Assembly (NCBI GenBank): GCA_022764265.1
Contig: JALERO010000054.1
Coordinates: forward strand, 1 to 60,491
Direction of reading: 5' to 3'
DNA length: 60,491 nt
From: Eubacterium sp.
GTDB lineage: Bacteria; Bacillota; Clostridia; Lachnospirales; Lachnospiraceae
Each line of letters begins with the position of its first letter. Within the stretch, counting starts at the first letter, position 1. The translations under genes and the position numbers were made by a program. Of the stretch, positions 15,004 to 23,868 are shown one piece after another. The notes under the pieces are model-generated. The model was not told the DNA's origin and ran no database searches. It was given only the letters and a program-made list of their open reading frames with translations.

Positions 15004-17899
15004 AAGCAATGGAAACACAGATTTCACAAAATTAAAAAAGCAAATTATCGAATTGTTTTCCAATCGTCTGGTGATTGTTGGGGTTCTCGCACTGATCTTA
15101 TTTGGAATTATTATCTATCGTATTTTTGTTTTGCAGATTGTTCAGGGAGAAGAACATCAGTCTAATTTCAATTATAAAGTGGAAAAAACCATTGAAACCA
15201 GCGGATCCAGAGGAAATATCTATGATTGTAACGGAAAGCTGCTTGCTTACAATCAGCTGGCTTATACTGTGACTCTGGAGAATACGGATAAGACGAAGAA
15301 GATCGCGAAGGAAAAAGGTGTTGATGAGAATACCGTAAAAAACGAAGTGATTTACAATCTGATTCAGATGCTGGAAGCCAACGGTGATGAGGTGGTGTAT
15401 GATCTGCCTTTGACGGTTAACAGTAACGGGAAGCTGAAGTTTACGGAATCAGGATCAGCCCTGACCCGATTCAAAAAAGATATTTATGGTATCGGCAATC
15501 TGGATGACATGAAGGTCGAGGAGAAGAAAAAGGCAGAAAAATGGCTCAATTCCTCTCCGGAAGAAGTATATGAATATTTGAGAAAAGGGACGGACGGGCC
15601 GGCAGGTACCGGATATATGTTTAACATTGATGATAGTTACTCCATGGAAGATACGCTGAAGATCATGTCTGTTCGGTATGATTCGTTTATGAACCGTTAT
15701 TCTCAGACGACACCGATAACTGTAGCAACCAACATCAGCGAGGAAAGCATTGCAGCTTTATCAGAGCATGAGGAGGAGTTCCCGGGTGTTGCAATCGAGG
15801 CGGATTCTTTGAGAAGATATAATGATGCGGAATACTTTTCCGGAATCCTCGGTTATACAGGTGTGATCTCTGAGTCTGAACTGGAGGAATACAATTCCAA
15901 CGGCGGCGATTATGAAGCCAATGATGTGGTGGGAAAAACAGGAATAGAAAAAACCATGGAGAGTGTTCTTCAGGGAAAGAAAGGAAAACAGAATGTTCTC
16001 GTAGATAATCTCGGCAAGATTATCAAGGTTGTAAGCACCACAGAAGCGGAGACCGGCAATGATATCTATTTGACCATTGACAGTGATCTTCAGAAGTATG
16101 CTTATGATGTTCTGGAAAGAAGACTGGCAGGAATCGTTCTGGCTCATCTGACAACCAGTGATGAACCAGGAAGCGAAAAGATGATTCCGATTAAGGATGT
16201 CTACTATGCATTGATTGATAACAATATTATTGATATCAGCCATTTAAATGCCAAGAATGCCAAGAAAAATGAGAAGGAAGTATATAAGCTTTATCAGCAA
16301 AAACAGACATCGGTTCTGAACTCCATGCGAAAAGAAATGCAGAGTGGAAACACGGCAGTAAAGAATCTCAGTGATGAAAAAGCAGAGTATGTTGATTATA
16401 TATATGATCTTTTGGTAAATAATTCAATCTTATCTACTACATCTACGGATGATGATGAGACTTTTCAGGAGTGGAAAAATGGAGATATCAGCCTGAAAAG
16501 TTTTCTGAAATATGCGATCAATAATGAATGGATTGATATCAGCTCCTTTGATATCGAATCAGATTATTATGCGGGAGATGAAATCTATAACGAATTGATA
16601 AATTATATTATTGATGCATTGAAAACCGACGAATCTTTTGATAAAATTCTATATAAATACATGATTAAAACGAGCATGCTGAGCGGAAAGAAAGTCTGTC
16701 TTCTACTATTTGACCAGGGAGTTCTGGACAAAAATAAAGATGAAGATTACAATGCACTTAACACCGATCAGATGTCCGCCTATAATTTTATGTATCAAAA
16801 AATATATAAGCTTGAGATAACACCGGCACAGCTGGCGCTTGATCCTTGTTCCGGCTCTATTATCATTACAGACCCGGATACCGGTGCAGTAAAAGCAATG
16901 GTTTCTTATCCAAGCTACGATAACAACAGACTGGCCAACGGCATTGATTCTGTATATTATGCATCACTGAATAGTGACAAATCTTCACCGATGCTGAATC
17001 GCTGTACTCAGACGCGAACAGCTCCGGGTTCCACTTTTAAGCCAATTTCGGCCACCGCAATTCTGGAAGAAGGGATTGCAGATGCCAGTGATTATGTGAA
17101 ATGTACCGGAATTTTTGACAAGATTACTCCAAATGCAAAATGTTGGATTTATCCGAATGCCCATGGCCTGTTGAATGTCAGTGGAGCGATTGCGGTATCC
17201 TGTAACTATTTCTTTTATCAGATGGGATATGATCTCGGCTCAGTAAATGGTACGTATAACAGTGATCGGGGCTTAAGCCGTCTGAGAAAATATGTCAAAA
17301 TGTACGGTCTGGATCGCAAGTCCGGTGTGGAGATTACAGAGTATGAATCCAAAATCTCCGATGAGGATGCGGTCAGATCTATGATTGGGCAGGGTACACA
17401 CAGTTATACACCAAGCCAACTGTCTCGATACGTGACATCTTTGGTGAATGAAGATGAGCTCCTTGAACTGACACTTTTAGATAAAACCACAGATTCGGAT
17501 GGAAATGTACTGACAACATATGAGAAAAAAACAGATGGAGAACTAGATATTTCCGATACCACATTTGATTTGATCAAACCTGGTATGCGCGATGTGGTTA
17601 ACGGAAAGGACAGCTCCATCAAGTTCTTATATGCAAAACAGAATTTGAAGGTTGCCGGAAAGACAGGTACGGCACAGGAGAATAAGAGCAGACCTAACCA
17701 TGCGTTATTTATTTCCTATGCGCCATATGATAATCCGGAAATTACCATGACCGTAGTTGTTCGGAACGGATATACATCCACCAACGCGGCAGAGATTGCG
17801 AGAGACATCTATAAATATTATTTTGGTAAAGCCAGCAAAGAGGAGAAAGAATCAAAAACAGCACTCCTTCCGACTGGTGCAGACAGCAGTAATGATTAG
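14996..17899 (+). CDS. mrdA: Elongation-specific penicillin-binding protein 2 (transpeptidase) with a long internal insertion
   Basis: A class B PBP that cross-links peptidoglycan during lateral growth. The start is assigned to a TTG at 14996: AAGGAAG lies 8 nt upstream, and the first residues lead into a membrane helix at about 24-46. An in-frame ATG at 14957 has no comparable site. Product is 967 residues. The transpeptidase motifs are STFK (Ser679), SCN (735-737) and KTG (889-891). Between the dimerisation domain (DLQKYAYDVLERRL, about 362-376) and the catalytic domain (SGSIIITDPDTG, about 614) sits a roughly 240-residue, helical, Asp/Asn/Lys-rich insertion that most PBP2 proteins lack. 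That explains the large size (usual PBP2 is about 600-720). The gene lies between mreD and minC. Confidence 0.95.
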   Translation: MFKSNGNTDFTKLKKQIIELFSNRLVIVGVLALILFGIIIYRIFVLQIVQGEEHQSNFNYKVEKTIETSGSRGNIYDCNGKLLAYNQLAYTVTLENTDKTKKIAKEKGVDENTVKNEVIYNLIQMLEANGDEVVYDLPLTVNSNGKLKFTESGSALTRFKKDIYGIGNLDDMKVEEKKKAEKWLNSSPEEVYEYLRKGTDGPAGTGYMFNIDDSYSMEDTLKIMSVRYDSFMNRYSQTTPITVATNISEESIAALSEHEEEFPGVAIEADSLRRYNDAEYFSGILGYTGVISESELEEYNSNGGDYEANDVVGKTGIEKTMESVLQGKKGKQNVLVDNLGKIIKVVSTTEAETGNDIYLTIDSDLQKYAYDVLERRLAGIVLAHLTTSDEPGSEKMIPIKDVYYALIDNNIIDISHLNAKNAKKNEKEVYKLYQQKQTSVLNSMRKEMQSGNTAVKNLSDEKAEYVDYIYDLLVNNSILSTTSTDDDETFQEWKNGDISLKSFLKYAINNEWIDISSFDIESDYYAGDEIYNELINYIIDALKTDESFDKILYKYMIKTSMLSGKKVCLLLFDQGVLDKNKDEDYNALNTDQMSAYNFMYQKIYKLEITPAQLALDPCSGSIIITDPDTGAVKAMVSYPSYDNNRLANGIDSVYYASLNSDKSSPMLNRCTQTRTAPGSTFKPISATAILEEGIADASDYVKCTGIFDKITPNAKCWIYPNAHGLLNVSGAIAVSCNYFFYQMGYDLGSVNGTYNSDRGLSRLRKYVKMYGLDRKSGVEITEYESKISDEDAVRSMIGQGTHSYTPSQLSRYVTSLVNEDELLELTLLDKTTDSDGNVLTTYEKKTDGELDISDTTFDLIKPGMRDVVNGKDSSIKFLYAKQNLKVAGKTGTAQENKSRPNHALFISYAPYDNPEITMTVVVRNGYTSTNAAEIARDIYKYYFGKASKEEKESKTALLPTGADSSND

Positions 17900-17914
17900 G
17901 AATCAGGAGGATAT

Positions 17915-18670
17915 ATGAAAAGTTCCGTTATTATTAAAGGTAATAAATATGGATTTCAGATTGTATTAAATCCTACCCTTCCTTTTGAAGAACTGCTTCA
18001 CGAAGTGGCGGAGAAATTTAAAGAATCTACTGGATTTTTTGATTTCAACCGCCCCATTGCGGTGAGTTTTGAGGGAAGAGATCTTACACAGGGAGAACAG
18101 AATTTATTAGTAGATACGATTGTGGACAACAGCGGATTAAATATCCATTATATTATTGATGGAGCCAAAGCAGTGGAAACACAGTTTGCACAGTTACTTT
18201 CCGAAGCGGAGGAAGAGAAGGCGCAGGAAGAAGCAGCAGAAGAAATATCGGATATTATTGATTTTCCGGAGAATCGAATCGGCAAAAATGGTCAGTTTTA
18301 TCGGGGAACGCTTCGTTCCGGACAGAAGATCGAGGTGGACGGCAGTATTGTGATACTTGGTGACATTAATCCCGGAGCCCAGATTATTGCCGGAGGCAAT
18401 GTGGTTGTTCTGGGTTGCCTGAAAGGGACAGTTTACGCCGGATATCCCGATGATAAGGGAGCCTTTGTTGCTTCTCTTATGATGGAACCAATGCAGATTC
18501 AGATTGGAAGCTGTATTGCAAGATCTCCGGATCAAAAAGGAAAGAGCAAAAAAACGTTGAAAAAAAAGAATCAGAAACAGTTGGAAGCAAAGTTGGCTTT
18601 TGTGGAAAATGATAATATTTTCATTGAAACGATCACGAGATCGCTGATCAGTGAGATTAGTATAAGTTAA
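17915..18670 (+). CDS. minC: Septum site-determining protein MinC
   Basis: A 251-residue FtsZ-polymerisation inhibitor. The N-terminal domain is about 1-100. After a Glu-rich linker (about 95-110, EEEKAQEEAAEE) comes the right-handed beta-helix C-terminal domain (YRGTLRSGQKIEVDGSIVILG... ), which binds MinD. The basic tail (KGKSKKTLKKKNQK) is unusual in length but within a normal MinC end. The gene follows AGGAGG and precedes minD by 22 bp. Confidence 0.94.
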   Translation: MKSSVIIKGNKYGFQIVLNPTLPFEELLHEVAEKFKESTGFFDFNRPIAVSFEGRDLTQGEQNLLVDTIVDNSGLNIHYIIDGAKAVETQFAQLLSEAEEEKAQEEAAEEISDIIDFPENRIGKNGQFYRGTLRSGQKIEVDGSIVILGDINPGAQIIAGGNVVVLGCLKGTVYAGYPDDKGAFVASLMMEPMQIQIGSCIARSPDQKGKSKKTLKKKNQKQLEAKLAFVENDNIFIETITRSLISEISIS

Positions 18671-18692
18671 GGGGAATAAAAGGAGATAAAAG

Positions 18693-19484
18693 ATGAGTGA
18701 AGTAATTGTAATTACATCTGGAAAAGGTGGTGTCGGAAAGACAACCACAACAGCGAATATCGGAACTGGACTTGCTAAGTTAAATAAAAAAGTTGTAATG
18801 ATCGATACGGATATCGGTTTGAGAAATCTGGATGTGGTCATGGGACTTGAGAACAGGATTGTCTATAATCTGGTAGATGTAATTGAAGGAAATTGTCGTG
18901 TGAAACAGGCAATGATAAAAGATAAAAGATATTCCAATCTCTTTTTGCTCCCTTCAGCACAAACCAGAGATAAGACTTCCGTAAGTCCGGAACAGATGAA
19001 AAAATTAGTCGATGAGTTGAGAGAAGAATTTGATTACATACTTCTGGATTGCCCGGCAGGAATTGAACAGGGATTTAAAAATGCTATTTCCGGAGCCGAC
19101 AGAGCAATTATCGTGACAACACCGGAAGTTTCGGCAATCCGTGATGCTGACCGAATCATTGGTCTGCTGGAAGCGAATGAATTAAAAAAGATTGAACTGG
19201 TCGTGAACCGGATTCGAATGGATATGGTAAAACGTGGGGATATGATGTCTGTTGAAGATGTGATTGATATTCTTGCCATTGATCTGATCGGTGTGGTACC
19301 GGATGATGAAAGTATCGTTGTGGCAACCAATGAGGGTGAGCCACTGGTTGGAAATGATACACAGGCAGGAAAAGCATTCGAGAATATTTGTCATAGAGTG
19401 ATTGGGGAAGAAGTTCCGTTTATGGAGTTTGATACCGACGGAATATTTAAGAAAATCATCAATTTGTTTAAACGTGGTTACTAA
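18693..19484 (+). CDS. minD: Septum site-determining ATPase MinD
   Basis: A 263-residue deviant Walker A ATPase that binds the membrane and recruits MinC. Walker A GKGGVGKTT at 10-18, switch region DTDIGLRNLD near 40, Walker B LLDCPAG near 115. The C-terminal amphipathic membrane-targeting helix IFKKIINLFKRGY is present. It lies between minC and minE, so the strain uses the oscillating MinCDE type rather than DivIVA-only placement. Confidence 0.97.
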   Translation: MSEVIVITSGKGGVGKTTTTANIGTGLAKLNKKVVMIDTDIGLRNLDVVMGLENRIVYNLVDVIEGNCRVKQAMIKDKRYSNLFLLPSAQTRDKTSVSPEQMKKLVDELREEFDYILLDCPAGIEQGFKNAISGADRAIIVTTPEVSAIRDADRIIGLLEANELKKIELVVNRIRMDMVKRGDMMSVEDVIDILAIDLIGVVPDDESIVVATNEGEPLVGNDTQAGKAFENICHRVIGEEVPFMEFDTDGIFKKIINLFKRGY

Positions 19485-19500
19485 AGGAGGAAATAAACTT

Positions 19501-19776
19501 ATGGGTTTCATGGATGCATTTTTCAGAAAGCGTTCTTCTGGAAATATGGCAAAAGATCGGTTGAAATTTGTGCTCGTTTCAGATAGAGCCAATTGTTCTC
19601 CGGAAACAATGGAAATGATAAAAAATGATATCATTGAAGTGATATCTAAATATATGGAAATTGATACCCAGGGGTTAGATATTCAGATTACTCAGACGGA
19701 ATCGGAAGGTGGCAATGGAAATGTTCCGGCACTTTACGCGAATATTCCCATTAAAGAGGTCCGGTTCCATAGATAA
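19501..19776 (+). CDS. minE: Cell division topological specificity factor MinE
   Basis: A 91-residue protein that stimulates MinD ATPase and drives pole-to-pole oscillation. The start ATG at 19501 follows AAAGGAGG at the end of minD; a longer open frame overlapping minD lacks a site. The N-terminal membrane-targeting helix MDAFFRKR, the MinD-binding helix AKDRLKFVLVSDRA and the C-terminal topological domain are all recognisable. Confidence 0.94.
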   Translation: MGFMDAFFRKRSSGNMAKDRLKFVLVSDRANCSPETMEMIKNDIIEVISKYMEIDTQGLDIQITQTESEGGNGNVPALYANIPIKEVRFHR

Positions 19777-19790
19777 ATCAGGAGGTTTGC

Positions 19791-20903
19791 ATGTTAAAAC
19801 AGAAATACCAGTTTAAGAATTATAATTGGTTATTAGTCATCGTTGTTCTTGCAATCAGTTGTCTGGGTGTTCTGTTTATAAACAGTGCTGACAGTTCATA
19901 TACTACCAAGCAGTTTATTGGTCTGATCTTTTGTACCGGTTTGATGTTGTTTCTGTCTGTAATTAATTATAATTTTATTTGTGATTACAGTCGGATATTA
20001 TATGCAATCAATATCGTCATACTTTTGATTGTAAAGATTGCCGGAGTGAAAGTTGGTGGAGCGAGGAGATGGATTAATCTCGGATTTACAAGAATTCAGC
20101 CTTCAGAGTTTACGAAAATGATTATGATAATTTTCGTTGCGGTCTATATTCAGGAACATGAAGATGATTTTAATGATTGGAAGGTGCTTGCCAGACTGGC
20201 AGGACTGTGTGCTCTTCCACTGTTACTTGTGGTAATTGAGCCCGACCTGTCTACTACATTGGACATTACATTTATTTTGCTGGCAGTTATTTTTGTGGGT
20301 GGTCTCGATACAAAACTAATTCGCAAATGTATTATTGTTTTGGTTCCGCTGGCAGTATTGTTTGTCTGGTACATTCAAACACCGAATCAGATTCTGTTGA
20401 AGGATTATCAGGTGACCAGAATCATGACCTTTATCAATCCTTCAAAATATGCGGATACATCCGCATATCAGCAGCAGAACTCGGTTATGGCTATAGGCTC
20501 CGGTCAGTTGTATGGAAAAGGTTTGAACAACAATACCATATCTGATGTGACAGTGACGGATACCGGATTGGTTTCGGAACAGCAGACAGACTTTATCTTT
20601 TCTGTGATTGGAGAAGAGGTTGGCTTCATCGGAAGTGTAATTGTGATTGCCTTATTGGCAATAATAGTGATACAATGTTTAATAATCGCAAATCGTGCCA
20701 AAAATATGAGTGGAAGGCTGATTGCGACAGGAATTGCAGCTTTGATTGGTTTCCAATCATTTATAAATATTGGAGTGGCGACGCAGATTCTCCCGAATAC
20801 CGGTTTGCCGCTACCATTTTTAAGCTACGGACTGACATCCCTGCTAAGCTGTATGGCGGGCATAGGAATTGTCTTGAACATCGGCTTACAGAGACATTAT
20901 TAA
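19791..20903 (+). CDS. rodA: SEDS peptidoglycan glycosyltransferase RodA
   Basis: A 370-residue SEDS-family membrane protein with about ten transmembrane segments that polymerises glycan strands with PBP2. Family signatures: GGARRWINLGFTRIQPSEFTK (about 85-105) and the C-terminal NIGVATQILPNTGLPLPFLSYGLTSL segment. Context with mreBCD and PBP2 favours RodA over FtsW. It is 14 bp after minE and follows AGGAGG. Confidence 0.93.
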   Translation: MLKQKYQFKNYNWLLVIVVLAISCLGVLFINSADSSYTTKQFIGLIFCTGLMLFLSVINYNFICDYSRILYAINIVILLIVKIAGVKVGGARRWINLGFTRIQPSEFTKMIMIIFVAVYIQEHEDDFNDWKVLARLAGLCALPLLLVVIEPDLSTTLDITFILLAVIFVGGLDTKLIRKCIIVLVPLAVLFVWYIQTPNQILLKDYQVTRIMTFINPSKYADTSAYQQQNSVMAIGSGQLYGKGLNNNTISDVTVTDTGLVSEQQTDFIFSVIGEEVGFIGSVIVIALLAIIVIQCLIIANRAKNMSGRLIATGIAALIGFQSFINIGVATQILPNTGLPLPFLSYGLTSLLSCMAGIGIVLNIGLQRHY

Positions 20904-20915
20904 GGAGGGATTTTT

Positions 20916-21311
20916 ATGAATGTTGGATTGATTGCCCATGATGGAAAAAAGAAACTGATGCAGAATCTTTGCATCGCATATCGTGGAATATTAAATAAGC
21001 ATGAATTATATGCTACAGCAACGACAGGAAGATTGATTGAGGAAGTGACGAATCTCACAATTCATAAATATCTGGCAGGCCCTCTTGGTGGAGAACAGCA
21101 GCTGGGGTCACAGATTGAGCATAATCTGATTGATATGGTTATCTTTTTGAGGGATCCGCAGAACCAGAAGGTACATGAGCCGGATCTGTTCAATGTTATG
21201 CGTTTATGTGATATTCATAATATTCCGCTGGCCACCAATCTTGCATCTGCGGAACTGCTGATTAAAGCTTTGGATCATGGTGATCTTGAGTGGCGTGAGA
21301 TGTATCGTTAA
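20916..21311 (+). CDS. mgsA: Methylglyoxal synthase, with Glu in place of the usual catalytic Asp
   Basis: A 131-residue enzyme converting dihydroxyacetone phosphate to methylglyoxal plus phosphate, a phosphate-starvation bypass of glycolysis. Family segments are clear: IAHDGKK (His8), TATTGRL phosphate loop (about 34-40), and RDPQNQKVHEPD containing His87 and Asp90, equivalents of E. coli His98 and Asp101. The GGDQQ motif holding the catalytic base (E. coli Asp71) reads GGEQQ here (Glu60). Activity is therefore likely but not certain. It is 12 bp after rodA. Confidence 0.92.
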   Translation: MNVGLIAHDGKKKLMQNLCIAYRGILNKHELYATATTGRLIEEVTNLTIHKYLAGPLGGEQQLGSQIEHNLIDMVIFLRDPQNQKVHEPDLFNVMRLCDIHNIPLATNLASAELLIKALDHGDLEWREMYR

Positions 21312-21327
21312 TTAGAAGGCAGAAAAA

Positions 21328-22299
21328 ATGAGACAAAAACAAATATATACAGGTATCTGTTGCATATTGATGGCAGCAGTATTCGGACTTTCCGGCTGTG
21401 TGAAAGATCCTTTTCAGATGACTGATTCTTATGAATCATATTACGCAGAAGAGATGAAAGAAGAAAAATCGGAAATCAGCGGAATGGCAGAAGATCTGGC
21501 CGTGTTATCCAAAGAGGATGAAACAGATCCTGATTATCTGAGTACAGATTATGCTGATTTGCTGATCAATGACACTACAAATGAGGTCATGGAATCCTAT
21601 CGATGTTTTGAACAGGTGTATCCTGCCAGTATCACAAAGATTATGACAGCTCTCCTTACGATGGAAAAAGGGAATTTTGATGATGAGATTACCCTTGATC
21701 ATGATATTATTCTGGAGGAGAACGGTGCGGTGATCAGTACACTTACCAAAGGAGCAACGGTGACTGTGGATCAGGTCTTTCATACGATGATGATCAAATC
21801 GGCAAATGACTGTGCTGTAATATTGGCAGAATACATTGCGGGTTCTCAGGATGCTTTTGTGGATATGATGAATGAAAAAGCAAAAGAGCTGGGGGCAACT
21901 CACACACATTTTGAAAATTCCAATGGACTTCATGCAGATACCCACTATACGACAGCTTACGATCTATATTTAATCTTCAAGGAAGCAGTGGAATATGATG
22001 CATTCGTTGATACTGTATCCATGAAAGATTACACAATGACCTACGTGAATGCAGCAGGTCAGGAAGTCAGAGAATATATGCAGAGTACCAATTATTATCT
22101 GCTCAATGAATATCCGGTTCCGGAAGGTGTAATTATGTATGGTGGAAAAACAGGAACGACATCTGTGGCGAAATCATGTCTGATCTTAATGACAGAGAAC
22201 ACAAAAGGGGAAAGATTCTTTTCTGTTGTTCTGGGAGCGGAGGATAAGCCGGCTCTGTATCGATCCATGACACGATTACTGGAAAAAACAACGAATTAA
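21328..22299 (+). CDS. D-alanyl-D-alanine carboxypeptidase, predicted lipoprotein
   Basis: A 323-residue low-molecular-weight PBP (peptidase S11 family) that trims the terminal D-Ala from wall stem peptides. The N-terminal signal ends in a lipobox, LSGC, with Cys24 as the predicted lipidation site. Active-site motifs are SITK (Ser101, Lys104), SAN (158-160) and KTG (274-276). A PBP5-type C-terminal amphipathic anchor domain is absent, which fits lipid anchoring. It is the last gene in the radC-mre-min run. Confidence 0.92.
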   Translation: MRQKQIYTGICCILMAAVFGLSGCVKDPFQMTDSYESYYAEEMKEEKSEISGMAEDLAVLSKEDETDPDYLSTDYADLLINDTTNEVMESYRCFEQVYPASITKIMTALLTMEKGNFDDEITLDHDIILEENGAVISTLTKGATVTVDQVFHTMMIKSANDCAVILAEYIAGSQDAFVDMMNEKAKELGATHTHFENSNGLHADTHYTTAYDLYLIFKEAVEYDAFVDTVSMKDYTMTYVNAAGQEVREYMQSTNYYLLNEYPVPEGVIMYGGKTGTTSVAKSCLILMTENTKGERFFSVVLGAEDKPALYRSMTRLLEKTTN

Positions 22300-22302
22300 T
22301 GG

Positions 22303-22331
22303 TTGTGCTTTTAGAGGATATAAATTATAAT
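22303..22331 (+). promoter_or_regulatory. Predicted promoter of the orphan P-loop gene
   Basis: TTGTGC at 22303-22308, a 17-nt spacer and a perfect TATAAT at 22326-22331. Confidence 0.65.
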
Positions 22332-22395
22332 ATACCATAAGCAGAATCAATAATGACTGCGCAAGCAGACAATATATTTTAAGGAGGAAATCAAC

Positions 22396-22812
22396 ATGAT
22401 TGAAATTATTTCAGGTTTAAAAGGACATGGTAAAACGAAAGTATTAATACAGAAGGTGAACGATGACATTAAGCTGACAAAGGGAACCATCGTTTATCTC
22501 GACAAAAATAACAAGCATATGTATGAATTAAGCAATCAGATTCGTCTTATTGTTGTCCCTGAATTTAATATTACAAATACAGATATGTTTATCGGATTTA
22601 TTGCCGGAATTTTATCTCAGGATCATGATTTGGATAAGATTTATTTAGATAGTTTCCTGACAACAGCATGTATTGAAGATAATCTGGATTATGCCATCGG
22701 CAAATTAGAAGTATTATCCCAAAAATATGATGTGAACTTTGTAATCAGTGCTTCCACAGAAAAAGACAGTATGCCGGAATCTGTTCAGAAGTATGTTACT
22801 GTAGCATTATAG
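22396..22812 (+). CDS. Small P-loop protein of unknown function
   Basis: A 138-residue protein with a Walker A-type loop GLKGHGKTK (residues 7-15) at its N-terminus and alternating strands and helices consistent with a minimal RecA-like or thymidine-kinase-like fold. A Walker B candidate is DKIYLDSFL (about 79-87). Similar clostridial proteins are sometimes labelled PilT-like, but there is no pilus gene here and no support for that role. It has its own promoter, a strong AAGGAGG site and a downstream terminator, so it is monocistronic. Confidence 0.8.
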   Translation: MIEIISGLKGHGKTKVLIQKVNDDIKLTKGTIVYLDKNNKHMYELSNQIRLIVVPEFNITNTDMFIGFIAGILSQDHDLDKIYLDSFLTTACIEDNLDYAIGKLEVLSQKYDVNFVISASTEKDSMPESVQKYVTVAL

Positions 22813-22860
22813 GATTTCCTCTATTCGGAGAAGATTACATATTAACAACATTTCAGTAAG

Positions 22861-22900
22861 AAAAGGCTGCCTCATAAATTATTATGGGGCTGTCTTTTTT
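22861..22900 (+). terminator. Rho-independent terminator
   Basis: AAAAGGCTGCCTCATAA pairs with TTATGGGGCTGTCTTTT (one mismatch, two G-T pairs), ending in a run of six T. The in-frame ATG at 22884 that could extend the next gene lies inside this hairpin. Confidence 0.85.
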
Positions 22901-22913
22901 GAAGGACATTGAT

Positions 22914-23867
22914 ATGAACAGCGAAATGAACCTGTATTATTCCTATGCAGAATATTTAAAAGAGAAGTATGGAGAGAAGGTATATAAACTACCTGTGAAT
23001 CTGCCGGTTTCATGTCCGAATCGAACGGATGGAGCGGGTTGTTCTTTTTGTGCGGATGAAGGAACCGGATTTGAGGCTTCAGATTGCCATATGCCGGTGC
23101 AAGAACAACTGGAAAGATCCAGAGAAAAAGTAGAAAAAAGATATCATGCCCGTCGGTTTATTGCTTATTTTCAGAATTATACAAATACTTTTCTGCCATT
23201 GGAATCGTTGATGGAATATATAGCCCAGGCAGGGGAGATAAAAGATATTGTTGAGATATGTATTTCCACCAGACCTGATTGTATTCGCAGTGACTATCTT
23301 GAAGCATTTCGGAATTATCGTGACAGGACTGGAATCGAAATATCCATTGAGCTGGGATTACAGACTGTAAACTATCATACGTTGAAGAAAGTCAGAAGAG
23401 GACACGGTCTTGCAGAATTTATTAATGCGGTGCTGATGATCGAACCATATCATTTTCCGGTGTGTGCTCATATGATATTGAATCTGCCGGGGGATACCAT
23501 GGAGGATGCTTGTGAGTCCGCCAGGATATTATCCGCCCTGCCGATATCCATGGTAAAGCTTCACTCGCTCTACATTCCTCAAAAATCTTTATTGTGTCAG
23601 GAATATAGAGATGGTAGAATAAAGATATGTTCTAAAGAAGAATATTTAAATCGTCTTGCAGAATTTCTGGCGTTGCTTCGTCCGAATATTGTAGTGGAGC
23701 GATTGTTCAGCAGAATACCGGAAAAGGATGCAGCTTTTTGTAACTGGGGCTGCAGCTGGTGGAAATTGACCGATGAATGGAAAGAATTAATGCAGCAAAA
23801 AGGATATGTTCAGGGAATCCATTATGATTATCTGAATGGAGCTGCATTGAACCGATGGGGGATGTAG
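22914..23867 (+). CDS. Radical SAM protein of the YhcC / TIGR01212 family
   Basis: A 317-residue radical SAM protein. The cluster cysteines are Cys34, Cys43 and Cys46 (SCPNRTDGAGCSFC), the long-spaced arrangement of this family. Start at 22914 is chosen because GAAGGA lies 7 nt upstream and the earlier ATG falls in the terminator hairpin. The substrate of this family is not established. One nucleotide separates its stop from the HlyD-like gene, so the two are probably translated together. Confidence 0.88.
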   Translation: MNSEMNLYYSYAEYLKEKYGEKVYKLPVNLPVSCPNRTDGAGCSFCADEGTGFEASDCHMPVQEQLERSREKVEKRYHARRFIAYFQNYTNTFLPLESLMEYIAQAGEIKDIVEICISTRPDCIRSDYLEAFRNYRDRTGIEISIELGLQTVNYHTLKKVRRGHGLAEFINAVLMIEPYHFPVCAHMILNLPGDTMEDACESARILSALPISMVKLHSLYIPQKSLLCQEYRDGRIKICSKEEYLNRLAEFLALLRPNIVVERLFSRIPEKDAAFCNWGCSWWKLTDEWKELMQQKGYVQGIHYDYLNGAALNRWGM

Positions 23868-23868
23868 A

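Noticed and set aside
18194-18841. 215-codon open frame on the - strand
   Set aside because: Antisense to minC and the start of minD, which are both certain. The frame is a codon-usage shadow.
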